Part shown: piece after piece, positions 27,511 to 37,352 of the stretch
Numbering within the stretch: the stretch's first letter is position 1
How the letters are laid out: each line of letters starts with the position of its first letter
Source of the DNA: an uncultured Deferribacteres bacterium
Lineage (GTDB): Bacteria > Zhuqueibacterota > JdFR-76 > DREG01
Assembly: GCA_913009825.1 (NCBI GenBank)
Contig: CAJVYQ010000014.1
Coordinates: forward strand, 32,380 to 96,379
DNA length: 64,000 nt
Direction of reading: 5' to 3'
Made by a program: the position numbers and the translations under genes
Notes under the pieces: model-generated
Told to the model about the DNA's origin: nothing
The model's input: the letters and a program-made list of their open reading frames with translations, nothing else
Database searches by the model: none

Positions 27511-29953
27511 CCTGAGTCCTATCGTCTAATAGTGACCGGTCATAACCATAGATTACAAATGGAGCCCAATAATAAGGGTGCTGAAAAGAGATCGCTCGAT
27601 CTTGTGAATTTGACGGCAGAGCCAAACATTTAAATTTCCCTTTCATTATATCTAATTGAGCCGTTCGTAAAGATTCCGAATATGAATAATGATAAGATAA
27701 ATATCGATAAAATGAACACATCAGCAAAAAACCGGCTTCATCATTAATATTCCATAGAGAAGCGACGACCAGCGGGGTTCCTGCATACATAAAGGCCCTG
27801 GGAAACCCGACAACTTCATCTCCGTCCAATATCTTTCCCAATGCAGATTGACAGGCGCTCAATACAACCAAATTTCCATGGTAAGTTTCATTCATAATAT
27901 CTGAAACCGTTAATTTACCATCATCTTCCTGATCCCGGCCCAGAGCAAGAAAAGATTCGGCGGGAGCATCCGGGTTGAAAAAGCCGTGGCAGGCAAAGTG
28001 AAGAATATTGAAATCGTTTATTTGTTTTGCCGACATCTCTGTTGCATTTTGATAAAGAAATGTTTTTGTGTTCGGGAAAAAATGAGATACTGTGTTCGAT
28101 TCCGGAACAGCAAAGCGCAAACTATCCATTCCTGCAAATTTTGGATAAGCAAAGGCATAATTCTGTCGACCGGTTCGAATGGGAGGACGCTTTCTGTAAG
28201 ACAGGAAGATACTGGCATTAGGAATATTAATAAAATTAATTTTTTCGACAAGATAATTACTGCCGTCGAATAATACCTGAAACGGAATGTAATGAAGCTC
28301 CTTATGCGGACTTACATAAATAGTCCGGGGAAACTTCGGCAAATCGATCCATATATGATCATAAAACTGTTTGCAAAAATTTTCAGTTTGGGCACTACGG
28401 GTTCGAATTGCATTATACAGATCATGGACCGCAGCATTTAATGTTCTTTCGGGATATTTAATTTTTTTGAACGCAATTGTGTCCGGCGTTATAAACCAGA
28501 AATAGGTTCTCTTTTGGGTTACATAATAATCGGCAAATCCTGTCCTTTTACCAAGCAGATTTTTAACCGATTTTATATCCACAAATTCAACATTCTCAGT
28601 GTCAATAGCTCCCGAAAGTTTCGATGAGCTTTTCGCTTCAGTGATTAAATCATAAAACAATCTGGCTTTTGATTTCTGCACATAGCTGAAGGCAAGATTT
28701 GTTTTATGTTGTTCTTCGATCAGAAACGTGATAAAATCATCGTAAACCTGGAGTTTATTGCGGCCGAAATTGAATTTTTGCCGGCTGTTACCTATTTCCG
28801 ACCGAATCGTTTCAATCAGTTCAATCGATTTAGTAAAACAGACTTCAGCGCTGTCAGACTTTCCCAGGTGCTGCATGGTCTTCGCCTTGCCATAATAAAG
28901 ATACCAGGAATTTTCATCGAAAAGATTTCCAGGTTGTAGTATATTTCCGGCGACATTAAAATAGTGGTTCGCCTGATTATATTTTTTAGCCTGCAGCAGA
29001 ATACTGCCAAGCAACAGATAACTTTCAATGGAAAGGTTAAGATTTTCACCCAGCCGGGAATATTGCAACGAAGAATCAAAGGCGGCAACTGCCCGCTCTA
29101 TTTGCCCCGTACGGTTCAGAAGGTACCCTTTAATTTGATAGCTTTTAGCCAAAAAAAATGTATCCTGATTTCTTTTCAAATAGCTCATTAAACTATCTAA
29201 CGCAGCCAATGCCTGTGGCGGAGATTTGGGAAAAGCGGCCAGAATATTGTTCAATTGTCCCGCAGGATCTAACTGGATTCCGGATGATAGAGAAAAAGCT
29301 TTTTGATCGTATAAGTTCGCTTTTTCCGTTTCGCCAATCTTCGCATACGATTCGGATAAGATCACATAAAAATTGTATTTTTTCCCGGAATCAACGGCAT
29401 CCAGATAGTTTTGAGCTTCTCCTAAAGTTGCAATGGCGTCGGTATAACGCCCCAAATCCTTCTGCAACCTGCCGATATTATTCAGAAGCGAAAACATCAT
29501 CACGGTATCGGGTGGCAAAGATGCCCGACAATATTCCAGCGCTTTTTGGAAATGGCCGAGTGAGGCATTCAGTTCATGCCGTTGATAAGTGATCTGCCCC
29601 AACTGCATCAGGACGAACGGATACTGAGATGAGAATTTTTCTTTCACGAGCCCGGACTGCTGAAAAAGCTCCAGACAACGAATGAAGCAGGCGAATCCTT
29701 CCCCACTTCGATTAACGGCAACAAGGCTAAGTCCCAAATAGTACCGGCTATTGAATTGCCCTGCTGTATCACCGGTAATGGCGAATAAAGAATCGGCTTT
29801 TTGCAGCGCCGGAACAGCCTGTCGGAATTCCTTGTTTTTATAAGCCGCAACGCCCTGCCGGAGAAGCGATGACGGTGAGGTTGGTTTTTGTGCCGGCGCA
29901 GATATCCAGCTAACCGCAAGGAGAAAAAAAATCCAATGTATCCCGCGGTTCAA
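27497..29953 (-). CDS. TPR-CHAT caspase-like protease-family protein, probably exported
   Basis: The frame is open to a GTG at 29986. I prefer TTG at 29953 (818 residues), because it is preceded by GGAAG and gives a clean signal peptide (MNRGIHWIFFLLAVSWISA). Tetratricopeptide repeats fill about 30-400 (AATLGEAQNYLD and related helices). A CHAT domain occupies the C-terminus, with HFACHG (about 652-657) and LSACQSALG (Cys at about 701) as the His/Cys pair, then GFPRAFMYAGTPLVVASLW. CHAT proteins are caspase-related, and some cleave gasdermins or other partners. The target here is unknown, and the signal peptide suggests an extracytoplasmic site. It is coupled to the CHASE2 gene downstream and follows the barrel-OmpA gene by 1 bp. 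Confidence 0.8.
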   Translation of the reverse strand: MNRGIHWIFFLLAVSWISAPAQKPTSPSSLLRQGVAAYKNKEFRQAVPALQKADSLFAITGDTAGQFNSRYYLGLSLVAVNRSGEGFACFIRCLELFQQSGLVKEKFSSQYPFVLMQLGQITYQRHELNASLGHFQKALEYCRASLPPDTVMMFSLLNNIGRLQKDLGRYTDAIATLGEAQNYLDAVDSGKKYNFYVILSESYAKIGETEKANLYDQKAFSLSSGIQLDPAGQLNNILAAFPKSPPQALAALDSLMSYLKRNQDTFFLAKSYQIKGYLLNRTGQIERAVAAFDSSLQYSRLGENLNLSIESYLLLGSILLQAKKYNQANHYFNVAGNILQPGNLFDENSWYLYYGKAKTMQHLGKSDSAEVCFTKSIELIETIRSEIGNSRQKFNFGRNKLQVYDDFITFLIEEQHKTNLAFSYVQKSKARLFYDLITEAKSSSKLSGAIDTENVEFVDIKSVKNLLGKRTGFADYYVTQKRTYFWFITPDTIAFKKIKYPERTLNAAVHDLYNAIRTRSAQTENFCKQFYDHIWIDLPKFPRTIYVSPHKELHYIPFQVLFDGSNYLVEKINFINIPNASIFLSYRKRPPIRTGRQNYAFAYPKFAGMDSLRFAVPESNTVSHFFPNTKTFLYQNATEMSAKQINDFNILHFACHGFFNPDAPAESFLALGRDQEDDGKLTVSDIMNETYHGNLVVLSACQSALGKILDGDEVVGFPRAFMYAGTPLVVASLWNINDEAGFLLMCSFYRYLSYHYSYSESLRTAQLDIMKGKFKCLALPSNSQDRAISFQHPYYWAPFVIYGYDRSLLDDRTQDVRE

Positions 29954-29954
29954 T

Positions 29955-32900
29955 TTACTTCCGGTGTATAATATCAACTTGCGCACGTCTGTTGATGGAC
30001 CTCATCCTCGGTGTCCGGTTTTGAGGTTCTACTTCAGAAGCATTTAATTTAATTACGTTATCAATTTCATAAATATCATGCCCCGAATTGTACGGTTTCC
30101 AATAAGATAAACCTTCATATTGTCCCCGAAGTAAATGAATCCATGCCGAAGCCCTATTTTTGTTGACATTTAACTGCAATCTCCTAATCAAGCTGTCCAT
30201 CACTTTTTTCGCCCTCTGCTCAGAAAGAGTAATATTCCTGCGCTGGTTACCAATATTGCAGGTATGTCCGGTGATCATAATTTTGCTGACATTCCCGGGT
30301 TTGATCGTCATCAGTTTTTTAGCGAAATCTTCAACTTGTGTTTCCAAAAACTCCGATTCCGCCACCACCGAATCAAAATAATACTGGATGATTATTTTCC
30401 GCTCCCTGATTTGCTCATATTCGGTATATTTTATCTCCAAGGGCCGGGTGAATTGAACAGGTTGTCCGCCCAACAAGGGAGTGACAGTTAGAATCAGAAG
30501 GTACTTTTCAGCAGCATTTCGTGAAATTTTGAATGTTTGTTCACTGCGATAATCAACCGGCCAGGCAGCATCCTGATAATTGGATTTTATAGTGCCCTCC
30601 CCGATGAAAATGGGGGATCTCCCGGAAGTATTCATTTCAGCGGAAGATATTTCCAGTTTCCAATCGAAAGGAGAAGGAGCCTGAACTTTGTCGATCTTTA
30701 CATGTAAACTTGATGCACCATATTCGGCTAAAATGCGTTTAGGAGGAAGGGGGCGATAAATAATTTTATCACCGGACAATTCTATAGCGAATTCTTTTGC
30801 CTCAATAGTATATATTTTGTTTGCAAATCTAATTCGTCTAACCAATCGCTTCTTATACCGGTACAATTGATTTAGATTTGCCCCCTTGATGATGGCAATA
30901 ACATTACGGTTATTTTTAAGTATTTTTTTTATCGTAGCTACTGCAGAAGAGTTAACCAAGAAATTTTCAAAAGAATCAAATCCCTGTAATTTTGCATTAT
31001 CCTTGATGAATACTTTCAATTCGACACGTCTGTTTTCAGCTTGAATTTTTTTTCGATCAAGATTTAACTCCGGTATTTTATGCACCCTGGAAGAAAACAG
31101 CTTTGCTCTTCTCAGATTCCTGACCACAATACGATTCTCCAGGTCCTGTCGATTTCCTACCAGAATCCGTTTCACAGTCTCTGCTCTTTCCTTTGCCAAC
31201 TGCTTAGCAAAAGTGAAATTATTGCCGTCCGACTCCCGGTCACAATACCCGGAAATGAGTAACTGCACATCCGGATTGATTGCAGTAAGCGTTGTTAAAG
31301 TAGTTCTCAAAGTATCTAAATAGTTCTGAGAATCTCGATCCAATTGAGACGATTTTTCCTGAAAGAAAAATATTGGCACTATCGGGATATCAGACGACTC
31401 TATAGTCATGTGTTCGGTATACAGCGTGTCCGGACTTAAATTTGCAAGTGTTTTTGGGCTGCTTATCAAGATTTTCGGCTGCTCTAAGAGTAAGGTGAAA
31501 GACCACCTATCTTTCGAGGATTTCTCTTTGGCAGACTCCAGATCCCGGGCAACTACCTGCCAAAAAAATTCTTTACTATAAGCCAGAATGGGGATGTCTA
31601 CCACGACAGAAGAATCAGATTTGCACCGGACCCCAACTTTACCACCGCGGGATAGCGAAATAGTAAAGGTTTTCGTCCTCCTTCCGGTAACAATTACTTT
31701 TATCAAAGGAGCCTCAGCATTGTAATCATCATAAATTTGCAGTATCACCTGTTGATCGCCAAAGCCAAGGACCGCCGGACTCCACTGAAAACTCACCGGA
31801 TAGCTGGTAACCCATTGTTCTTCCCGGGTTTGGAAAGATTCGGCCACACCGCCTCCCGGAATCTCTTCTTTCGGTGTCATCTCGCCGCTTGTACCTTTCT
31901 TTTTTTGCCATTTCATCTTGATTTTCCTCTGGTTTACCGGTTCTTTCAATTGAGGCGGTTTGGTATATTTAATATCGACCAGCCGAAAATGGTCTTTGAG
32001 CTCTCTTATATGGCCATTCTGATCAAAGGCTTCTACCCACCAGGCATATTGGCCGGCCGGCAGAACCGAACTATCTTTTTGTGAAATTACACATTGGATT
32101 GTGTCGTTATCGAGATGTTCAAACTGAAACCAGGAAGACTGATTAGCGGAATTACATAATTGGCTCCCTGTTTTTAACTTCTTCAATCGTTCTTCTAAGC
32201 CCTGATCGCGGGCTATGTTTACTTTTTTGTAAAGAATACGATAATAAACCGAATCTCCGGGATCAGGATCATACGATTCCTGCCATTTAAAAACAAAGTT
32301 TTCACGGGGTTCCAGATAGAAATGCAAGGTTTTGTTTTCTTCAAAAAAATTTGTTAATTCACTTTCTTGTTGCTTCAATTTCATTAGCTTTTTCGGTTTT
32401 GTTTCTTTTCCCAACAAACGTTTCACCTTTTCCCACAATTTTTTCTTCTTTAAATAACTGCGTTTAGCCGGTCCCGGATAGTAAGAGACAAACGGGATTG
32501 GAGAGATCGATCGAATAGTGAGAGATATCTGATGCGTGGATAAAGCATGGAAGAAACCGGAGATTTTTTTCTCAAAAGGATTATAAGCATAATCAAGATT
32601 AAACATGCCATATTTTATTCCCAGTCCGGAGGACATGCTCAACAATGTTTTATCGATTCGATATCCGGCACGTATATTCAACAAATGAAAGAGATTCAAT
32701 TCCGATCCCAGACAAATTTGCCGGATATCTTCGTTAAGATAATAGATGCCGTCGGCCGCAAAAATGATATCGAAGGGTTTCCCAAAAAAAGGACGAATGG
32801 ATGCACCTCCTCGTAGGACAAATGGTAAAGACGCTGCATTCTTGATAAATTTAATCCTGCCGCCGTAATTTTGCGCGCTGCCGCCAAATGTCAGCCAGTC

Positions 32901-33425
32901 AGAATATTTATAAATAGCACCAATATCGAAAGCGATGGCGCCGGCAGCGAAATCCGCCAGTTTTCGCCTGATATATTTGACGGCGCCACCAACATAGATT
33001 TTAGGCCAAACGTTGCGCGCAAATGCAACTCCCGCATATAGATCCTGTGCCGACACTGCGGGTTCCACACCACCGGTATTATCCCAGGACGGCATAGAGA
33101 GAATGCCGGCCATTGCACCGACAACATTTTTTCTACCGAACACCGGTATGGCCAAACCAAAAGAATCAAAACGAAGATCAGCCAGCCATTCGCTGTGCAT
33201 TGCAGAGAACCCCCAGGTCTTCAGTGTGGCTAACCCGCCGGGATTCCAAAACAGGGAATTCACATCGTCACCGATACCGACAAATGTGCCGCCAATACCG
33301 GCCTGTCTGGCACCCGCAGGCAACTTGAGAAATTCCGCACCGGAAGTTCCGGGTTTCTGGCCATATACTCCGGTGAATGAAAAAATGCCACTCAAGATGA
33401 TCAAAAAGACAAAAATTTTCCTCAT
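29955..33425 (-). CDS. PorV-like barrel fused to two OmpA-like domains
   Basis: This 1156-residue protein has a signal peptide (1-22, ending GVYGQ) and a PorV/PorQ-like barrel (about 25-310; GARQAGIGGTFVGIGDDVNS, LFWNPGGLATL). A long linker of FN3-like strands follows. The first OmpA-like domain (about 681-807) contains ISGYCDRESDGNNFTFAKQL and RRVELKVF. The second, at 1012-1156, has ITGHTCNIGNQRRNITLSEQ and RRAQVDIIHRK. The second domain has Cys where OmpA proteins keep the peptidoglycan-binding Asp, so it may not bind peptidoglycan normally. GGGAGG lies 5 nt before the ATG. It is the upstream partner of the CHAT and CHASE2 genes in a probable operon. Confidence 0.75.
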   Translation of the reverse strand: MRKIFVFLIILSGIFSFTGVYGQKPGTSGAEFLKLPAGARQAGIGGTFVGIGDDVNSLFWNPGGLATLKTWGFSAMHSEWLADLRFDSFGLAIPVFGRKNVVGAMAGILSMPSWDNTGGVEPAVSAQDLYAGVAFARNVWPKIYVGGAVKYIRRKLADFAAGAIAFDIGAIYKYSDWLTFGGSAQNYGGRIKFIKNAASLPFVLRGGASIRPFFGKPFDIIFAADGIYYLNEDIRQICLGSELNLFHLLNIRAGYRIDKTLLSMSSGLGIKYGMFNLDYAYNPFEKKISGFFHALSTHQISLTIRSISPIPFVSYYPGPAKRSYLKKKKLWEKVKRLLGKETKPKKLMKLKQQESELTNFFEENKTLHFYLEPRENFVFKWQESYDPDPGDSVYYRILYKKVNIARDQGLEERLKKLKTGSQLCNSANQSSWFQFEHLDNDTIQCVISQKDSSVLPAGQYAWWVEAFDQNGHIRELKDHFRLVDIKYTKPPQLKEPVNQRKIKMKWQKKKGTSGEMTPKEEIPGGGVAESFQTREEQWVTSYPVSFQWSPAVLGFGDQQVILQIYDDYNAEAPLIKVIVTGRRTKTFTISLSRGGKVGVRCKSDSSVVVDIPILAYSKEFFWQVVARDLESAKEKSSKDRWSFTLLLEQPKILISSPKTLANLSPDTLYTEHMTIESSDIPIVPIFFFQEKSSQLDRDSQNYLDTLRTTLTTLTAINPDVQLLISGYCDRESDGNNFTFAKQLAKERAETVKRILVGNRQDLENRIVVRNLRRAKLFSSRVHKIPELNLDRKKIQAENRRVELKVFIKDNAKLQGFDSFENFLVNSSAVATIKKILKNNRNVIAIIKGANLNQLYRYKKRLVRRIRFANKIYTIEAKEFAIELSGDKIIYRPLPPKRILAEYGASSLHVKIDKVQAPSPFDWKLEISSAEMNTSGRSPIFIGEGTIKSNYQDAAWPVDYRSEQTFKISRNAAEKYLLILTVTPLLGGQPVQFTRPLEIKYTEYEQIRERKIIIQYYFDSVVAESEFLETQVEDFAKKLMTIKPGNVSKIMITGHTCNIGNQRRNITLSEQRAKKVMDSLIRRLQLNVNKNRASAWIHLLRGQYEGLSYWKPYNSGHDIYEIDNVIKLNASEVEPQNRTPRMRSINRRAQVDIIHRK

Positions 33426-33508
33426 TTGGGCCTCCCAAAATAAACAGAATCGTAATCGATCCGGCCAATTATTTTTCTCACACCCCCCTGATAGATCATT
33501 ACTTCTTA

Positions 33509-33623
33509 CTTAATTGAGCGATTGTAGGGCGATTCGCTGAATCGCCAATCGGATTTAGTTTAAAAATGAAAATCCGTTTAGTAATAAAAACAAGCTCAAA
33601 AATAAGAGAATCGCTCAATTAAG
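33509..33623. repeat. MITE-like element, copy B
   Basis: This 115-bp element has perfect 15-bp inverted ends, CTTAATTGAGCGATT (33509-33523) and AATCGCTCAATTAAG (33609-33623). These match the ends of copies A (25308-25457) and C (40621-40786). The interior differs: a GGCGATTC/GAATCGCC hairpin with a 3-nt loop (33528-33546) and a CGGATTT/AAATCCG pair (33550-33576). It lies in the 270-bp gap between the small TPR gene and the barrel-OmpA gene, which otherwise shows no feature. Confidence 0.75.
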
Positions 33624-33695
33624 GTAATAATAAGGTTCTTTTCTTTTTTGATTCCGTCGGCTTCGTCCCGGGTTAAAATGTAAAAAGTACCTGAA

Positions 33696-34244
33696 TCATA
33701 GATATTCTTTCCCGGTGTAACTATTCAGATATTCTACGCAATGATAAAAATTATCCCAGTCAGCCGGGTTTTTGAATTCATTGCGCGCTTTTTCTCCATA
33801 TTGAATAGCTAGCGTAAAATTCCTTTCCGAATTTACCAGCGATTTGCCAAAATAAAGCGCCGGAATCATCGTTGGCAAAGGCGCTTGACGTAAACTATCC
33901 AATTCCTGAAAGCAATTCAGCGCCCTGGAATGAAGGGAATCGGCAATTTCATTCTTCTCCAGATTCCGGTAAACTTCTCCCTTGTGAAAAAACACCTGGA
34001 ACAGGAAAGTTTGATCCTGGAACCGGATGAAAATGTGTTCCGCCTCTGTTAACGATTGCAACGCCTTGTCCCACTCGTTTGCATTTATGGCGGCAATTCC
34101 CTGATTTAAACAGGCAAAACCTTGCCTGAGAGATTGGTCATCCCTCTGAGCGACAGCAATGCCTAAAAGTAGCAGATGTACACCGCAGAATGCTGCAGTT
34201 ACATAAATGACCCGATAAAAATTTTTCTTCTGCAAGAGACTCAT
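33696..34244 (-). CDS. Small exported TPR-like protein
   Basis: This product of about 182 residues has an N-terminal hydrophobic segment (VIYVTAAFCGVHLLLLGIA), likely a signal peptide or anchor. Helical repeats of TPR type follow (LRQGFACLNQGIAAINANEW, DKALQSLTEAEHIFI). No other domain is seen. The ATG at 34244 lacks a strong ribosome site. An in-frame TTG at 34253 abuts the stop of the upstream DUF11 gene, so translation may restart from that gene. It may be an adaptor for the TPR-CHAT protein encoded downstream (inference from the shared repeat type). Confidence 0.6.
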   Translation of the reverse strand: MSLLQKKNFYRVIYVTAAFCGVHLLLLGIAVAQRDDQSLRQGFACLNQGIAAINANEWDKALQSLTEAEHIFIRFQDQTFLFQVFFHKGEVYRNLEKNEIADSLHSRALNCFQELDSLRQAPLPTMIPALYFGKSLVNSERNFTLAIQYGEKARNEFKNPADWDNFYHCVEYLNSYTGKEYL

Positions 34245-34253
34245 TGCCGACAA

Positions 34254-37016
34254 TTACCTTATGATGATGACTTTCTTCACTTTTTCAAATGAGGGCGTTT
34301 TTAAATGGAATAGATACACACCGCCGGCTACCAGTTGTCCGCTTTTATTCTTGCCGTCCCACTCTACCTGATCTTCACCGGCAACCGGCAGTTTTTCATC
34401 ATATAGTTTTCTTACCGGTTCGCCGGCTACCGTATAAATCGAGATCTCCACTTGCTCCGGTTTGCTCAGGGTGAACCTGGCGGTGACAACTTCGCCGAGG
34501 GTTAGGTTAATTGCATTTTTATTCAACTTAAATTCTTCCGGCGGTTTTAAAATAGTTGCAGCATCTTCAGGCGCTAAATTTTCATTGAACTCACTGGTAA
34601 CATCTGAATAAACTACCATTCTTCCGAAACCTGCATTATCGGGCACTTTTATCGGAGAAGAAGTTTCGTAAATATACTTTTGATCCACATAATTCTGATT
34701 GATTTCAGCAGAAGCAATTACGAGTCCTCCTTCAGGAATTATTGGGAGTTCCGGATAATTAAAGAATATTATTAAAGAAGATAACTGTTTGTTCACTTCC
34801 ACTCTTAGATTGTAATTTGAACCTAAATATAAACTTTTTTCAGGAAGATCCTGATTTGCTCCCGGGATAATTTGGATAGATGCCTCAAAAACTTCTCCGA
34901 TAGTATAAAGGCTGTTATCAGCGCGTGCAGTAAATCCGGCAGAGTCTTCCATTCTTCCATGATTAAAAAGCAAAGTTTGAGCACCCGGAAGACTTTTATC
35001 TAACTGCCCAAAAACTTTTATCTCCAACCAGTCGGACATTTTCGGCGGTACGCTGCCAAGTTTGAATTCAATAACTGAATCGGCTTCTACATTTCCAGAT
35101 GGCAGGGTTTGCCATTTATTTTTATCCGGGAAATCCGTTGTATTTCCAGAAAACATTACATATTCCGGAATAGTATCCAGTAGAGTAACGTTTTTTGCCT
35201 CAGCAGTGCCAATATTACGATATCTCAAAATATAATAAAATTCTTCTCCAGGCTGAGGATCATCTGTCGAAGATAATATTCGCATTTGTAGTTGAGGTCT
35301 ATAAATAACTACAGTTGAAGTTGTATCTTTATTGTTATCATATTTTGATTCAGGATCTTGCGTGGTAACTTCCACATAATTGTAAATCCATTGTTCCATA
35401 TATGTTGAGAAATCTTTTGTCCTTACATTAAATGTAGTTATTTTTTCGCTATTCGCCTCAATAATATCAAATTCCCATTTGATAGTTGTTCCATCCGGTA
35501 AAAGCTGTCCTCCTGCACTAATGTTATCGATTCCCTCGATATATTCTTTATTGCTTAAACTATCTATCAACATTATATTATTAGCCGGCATATTCCCCAG
35601 ATTTTTAATTCTTATCGTATATAAAATAGAACCACCGGGAGCAATCGTATCATCAGACACTTCTTTCATTACTTCGAGGTCTCTATTTGTAGAAATAGTT
35701 GTCGCAGCAATCGCTATATTATTTGTAGAATCGCTATCTGCACAAGTAGAGGAGCCAATCACAACTGAATCAATTAATACATGCTCACCTATCGGTAAAG
35801 AATCCGGTACTGTAAAAGTTAATGTGATAGAACCTGAAGCTTCAGGTTCCAGCAAAGAATCTGCAGACGGTAAATACCATTCGATTCGGTCCGAATATAT
35901 TTTAGTATCAGCAAGATGTGCTGGGGTTGAGAAGCTAAAATCTACAAAATTTGTAAAAATTGGGAAGTATTCTGTGATAATTATATCTCTTGAATAAAGA
36001 TTCCCGGCATTATTATATGTAATATTATAAACAAGCGTATCACCGGGAAATACTTTATCTCTGTCAGCAGTTTTTTGGATCTGCAGATCTCGCCGTGCAG
36101 GAATACCACCGCTCAAAAAATATGTCGTATCTTGATCAGAATTATCTTCTAAATTAATTTCATCATTTATCTCAACCCCAACCATGTTTATAACCATATC
36201 CATGCCGAGTAATTCCTTATTTGTTAATATGGTTGAAACTTGTATTGTTGTTGAGCTGTCCGGCGCTAAAGTTGGGATTATCCATTCTAAAACTGTATCC
36301 GGCAGAGCAGATGTTTCATCTTTAGTGAAGGCATACGGTTGTGAACCGGTAGCGCTTAAAAGATAAGATAATGTATCTTTAATAACAACGTTCTCTGCCG
36401 CTTTGTTGCCGGTATTTTTTACAATTATATTATAAGTTAACAGGCTTCCCGGATAAGTCGATAAATATTTTGGCCGGTGAGATTTCTTAATTTGCAGATC
36501 GGGGATCAAAAATAAGGAGGAAATTACGGCATGTTTATTTGAATACAGGATAGAATGATACATACCCCGGATTTCAACGATATTCAAAATGTTATGCCGG
36601 CCGGGAGAAAATTCCGCTTGATCCGCTACAAGCAGGTGCAGTCCGATTAATCCGGAATCGCCCGGAGCAACAGTACCTATGTTGTAAAATAACGTGTCGT
36701 TGCCGGTATTTACATGCCAATTTGGATTGAGCCGGGTTGAAAAAACAGTCTTGTCTGGAAGAAGATCGGTAAGCACAACATTATAAGCGGTATCATTGAG
36801 CGCGTTTGCATACCAAATTGTGTAATTAAGCGTATCTCCCGGCTCAACCTGTTCTTTATCGACTGTCTTTTTGACAAGCAGGTTAGGCACCAATACGCTT
36901 TGCTGCTGGGCATGAAGCGGTAGTGGCGGGAGAATAAAGAATGTGAATAAGAATAAGAAATTAAAAAAATAAACAGCCCTTGCAATAAAAGAAGAGAAAC
37001 TGATTTTCTTTTTCAT
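34254..37016 (-). CDS. DUF11-repeat surface protein with FlgD-like C-terminal domain
   Basis: ATG at 37016 is chosen (AGAGG 7 nt upstream) rather than the longer frame to 37049, giving 920 residues with a signal peptide. Five DUF11 (conserved repeat) domains fill about 50-680; each opens with phrases such as VEPGDTLNYTIWYANA, VFPGDTLVYNITYNNAGNL and IAPGGSILYTIRIKNLGNM, and continues with a D-x-L/P strand. The last ~80 residues are FlgD-Ig-like (QVEISIYTVAGEPVRKLYD, WDGKNKSGQLVAGGVYLFHL) but lack the usual NPFNP motif. It is a structural cell-surface or adhesin-type protein. It starts the minus-strand run that leads into the CHAT/CHASE2 region. Confidence 0.8.
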   Translation of the reverse strand: MKKKISFSSFIARAVYFFNFLFLFTFFILPPLPLHAQQQSVLVPNLLVKKTVDKEQVEPGDTLNYTIWYANALNDTAYNVVLTDLLPDKTVFSTRLNPNWHVNTGNDTLFYNIGTVAPGDSGLIGLHLLVADQAEFSPGRHNILNIVEIRGMYHSILYSNKHAVISSLFLIPDLQIKKSHRPKYLSTYPGSLLTYNIIVKNTGNKAAENVVIKDTLSYLLSATGSQPYAFTKDETSALPDTVLEWIIPTLAPDSSTTIQVSTILTNKELLGMDMVINMVGVEINDEINLEDNSDQDTTYFLSGGIPARRDLQIQKTADRDKVFPGDTLVYNITYNNAGNLYSRDIIITEYFPIFTNFVDFSFSTPAHLADTKIYSDRIEWYLPSADSLLEPEASGSITLTFTVPDSLPIGEHVLIDSVVIGSSTCADSDSTNNIAIAATTISTNRDLEVMKEVSDDTIAPGGSILYTIRIKNLGNMPANNIMLIDSLSNKEYIEGIDNISAGGQLLPDGTTIKWEFDIIEANSEKITTFNVRTKDFSTYMEQWIYNYVEVTTQDPESKYDNNKDTTSTVVIYRPQLQMRILSSTDDPQPGEEFYYILRYRNIGTAEAKNVTLLDTIPEYVMFSGNTTDFPDKNKWQTLPSGNVEADSVIEFKLGSVPPKMSDWLEIKVFGQLDKSLPGAQTLLFNHGRMEDSAGFTARADNSLYTIGEVFEASIQIIPGANQDLPEKSLYLGSNYNLRVEVNKQLSSLIIFFNYPELPIIPEGGLVIASAEINQNYVDQKYIYETSSPIKVPDNAGFGRMVVYSDVTSEFNENLAPEDAATILKPPEEFKLNKNAINLTLGEVVTARFTLSKPEQVEISIYTVAGEPVRKLYDEKLPVAGEDQVEWDGKNKSGQLVAGGVYLFHLKTPSFEKVKKVIIIR

Positions 37017-37352
37017 GTTTTTGCCTCTTTTTTTTAGGAAGATACGCAATCAAACCACTAAAAAGATTATTCAGAAATTAACGCTTTACCAATGTGATAC
37101 GAACTAAATCAAGAACATCTAACCCGGCTCAAGAGAACTTTGTTGGAAAAATGGAATATTTATCCAGCAAATCCTAAGAGTCAAAAAAATATTTACTTCA
37201 AATCACATGTAAAAATATCATCATTCCCTGCGATACAAAATTTTGAATCCGTTCTATTATACGGCAACGAGGAAATCCATTTCGGAGAGTTGCGAAGAGA
37301 AGATACCGGCTATAAACAATTACTCATTTAACCTTTACCAGATGCCTGCAAA
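37017..37352. other. Intergenic region, nothing recognised
   Basis: This 336-bp AT-rich gap separates the end of module copy 2 from the DUF11 gene. A short plus-strand frame (37140-37331) starts with TTG, lacks a ribosome site and resembles nothing I know, so I do not call it. The promoter of the DUF11 gene should lie here, but I see no convincing boxes. Confidence 0.5.

Noticed and set aside
33013..33513. Plus-strand 166-residue open frame near a gene start
   Set aside because: It is mostly antisense to the barrel domain at 29955-33425, with no recognisable domain.
37140..37331. Possible small plus-strand gene in the 336-bp gap
   Set aside because: It starts with TTG, has no ribosome site, and the translation matches nothing recognisable.
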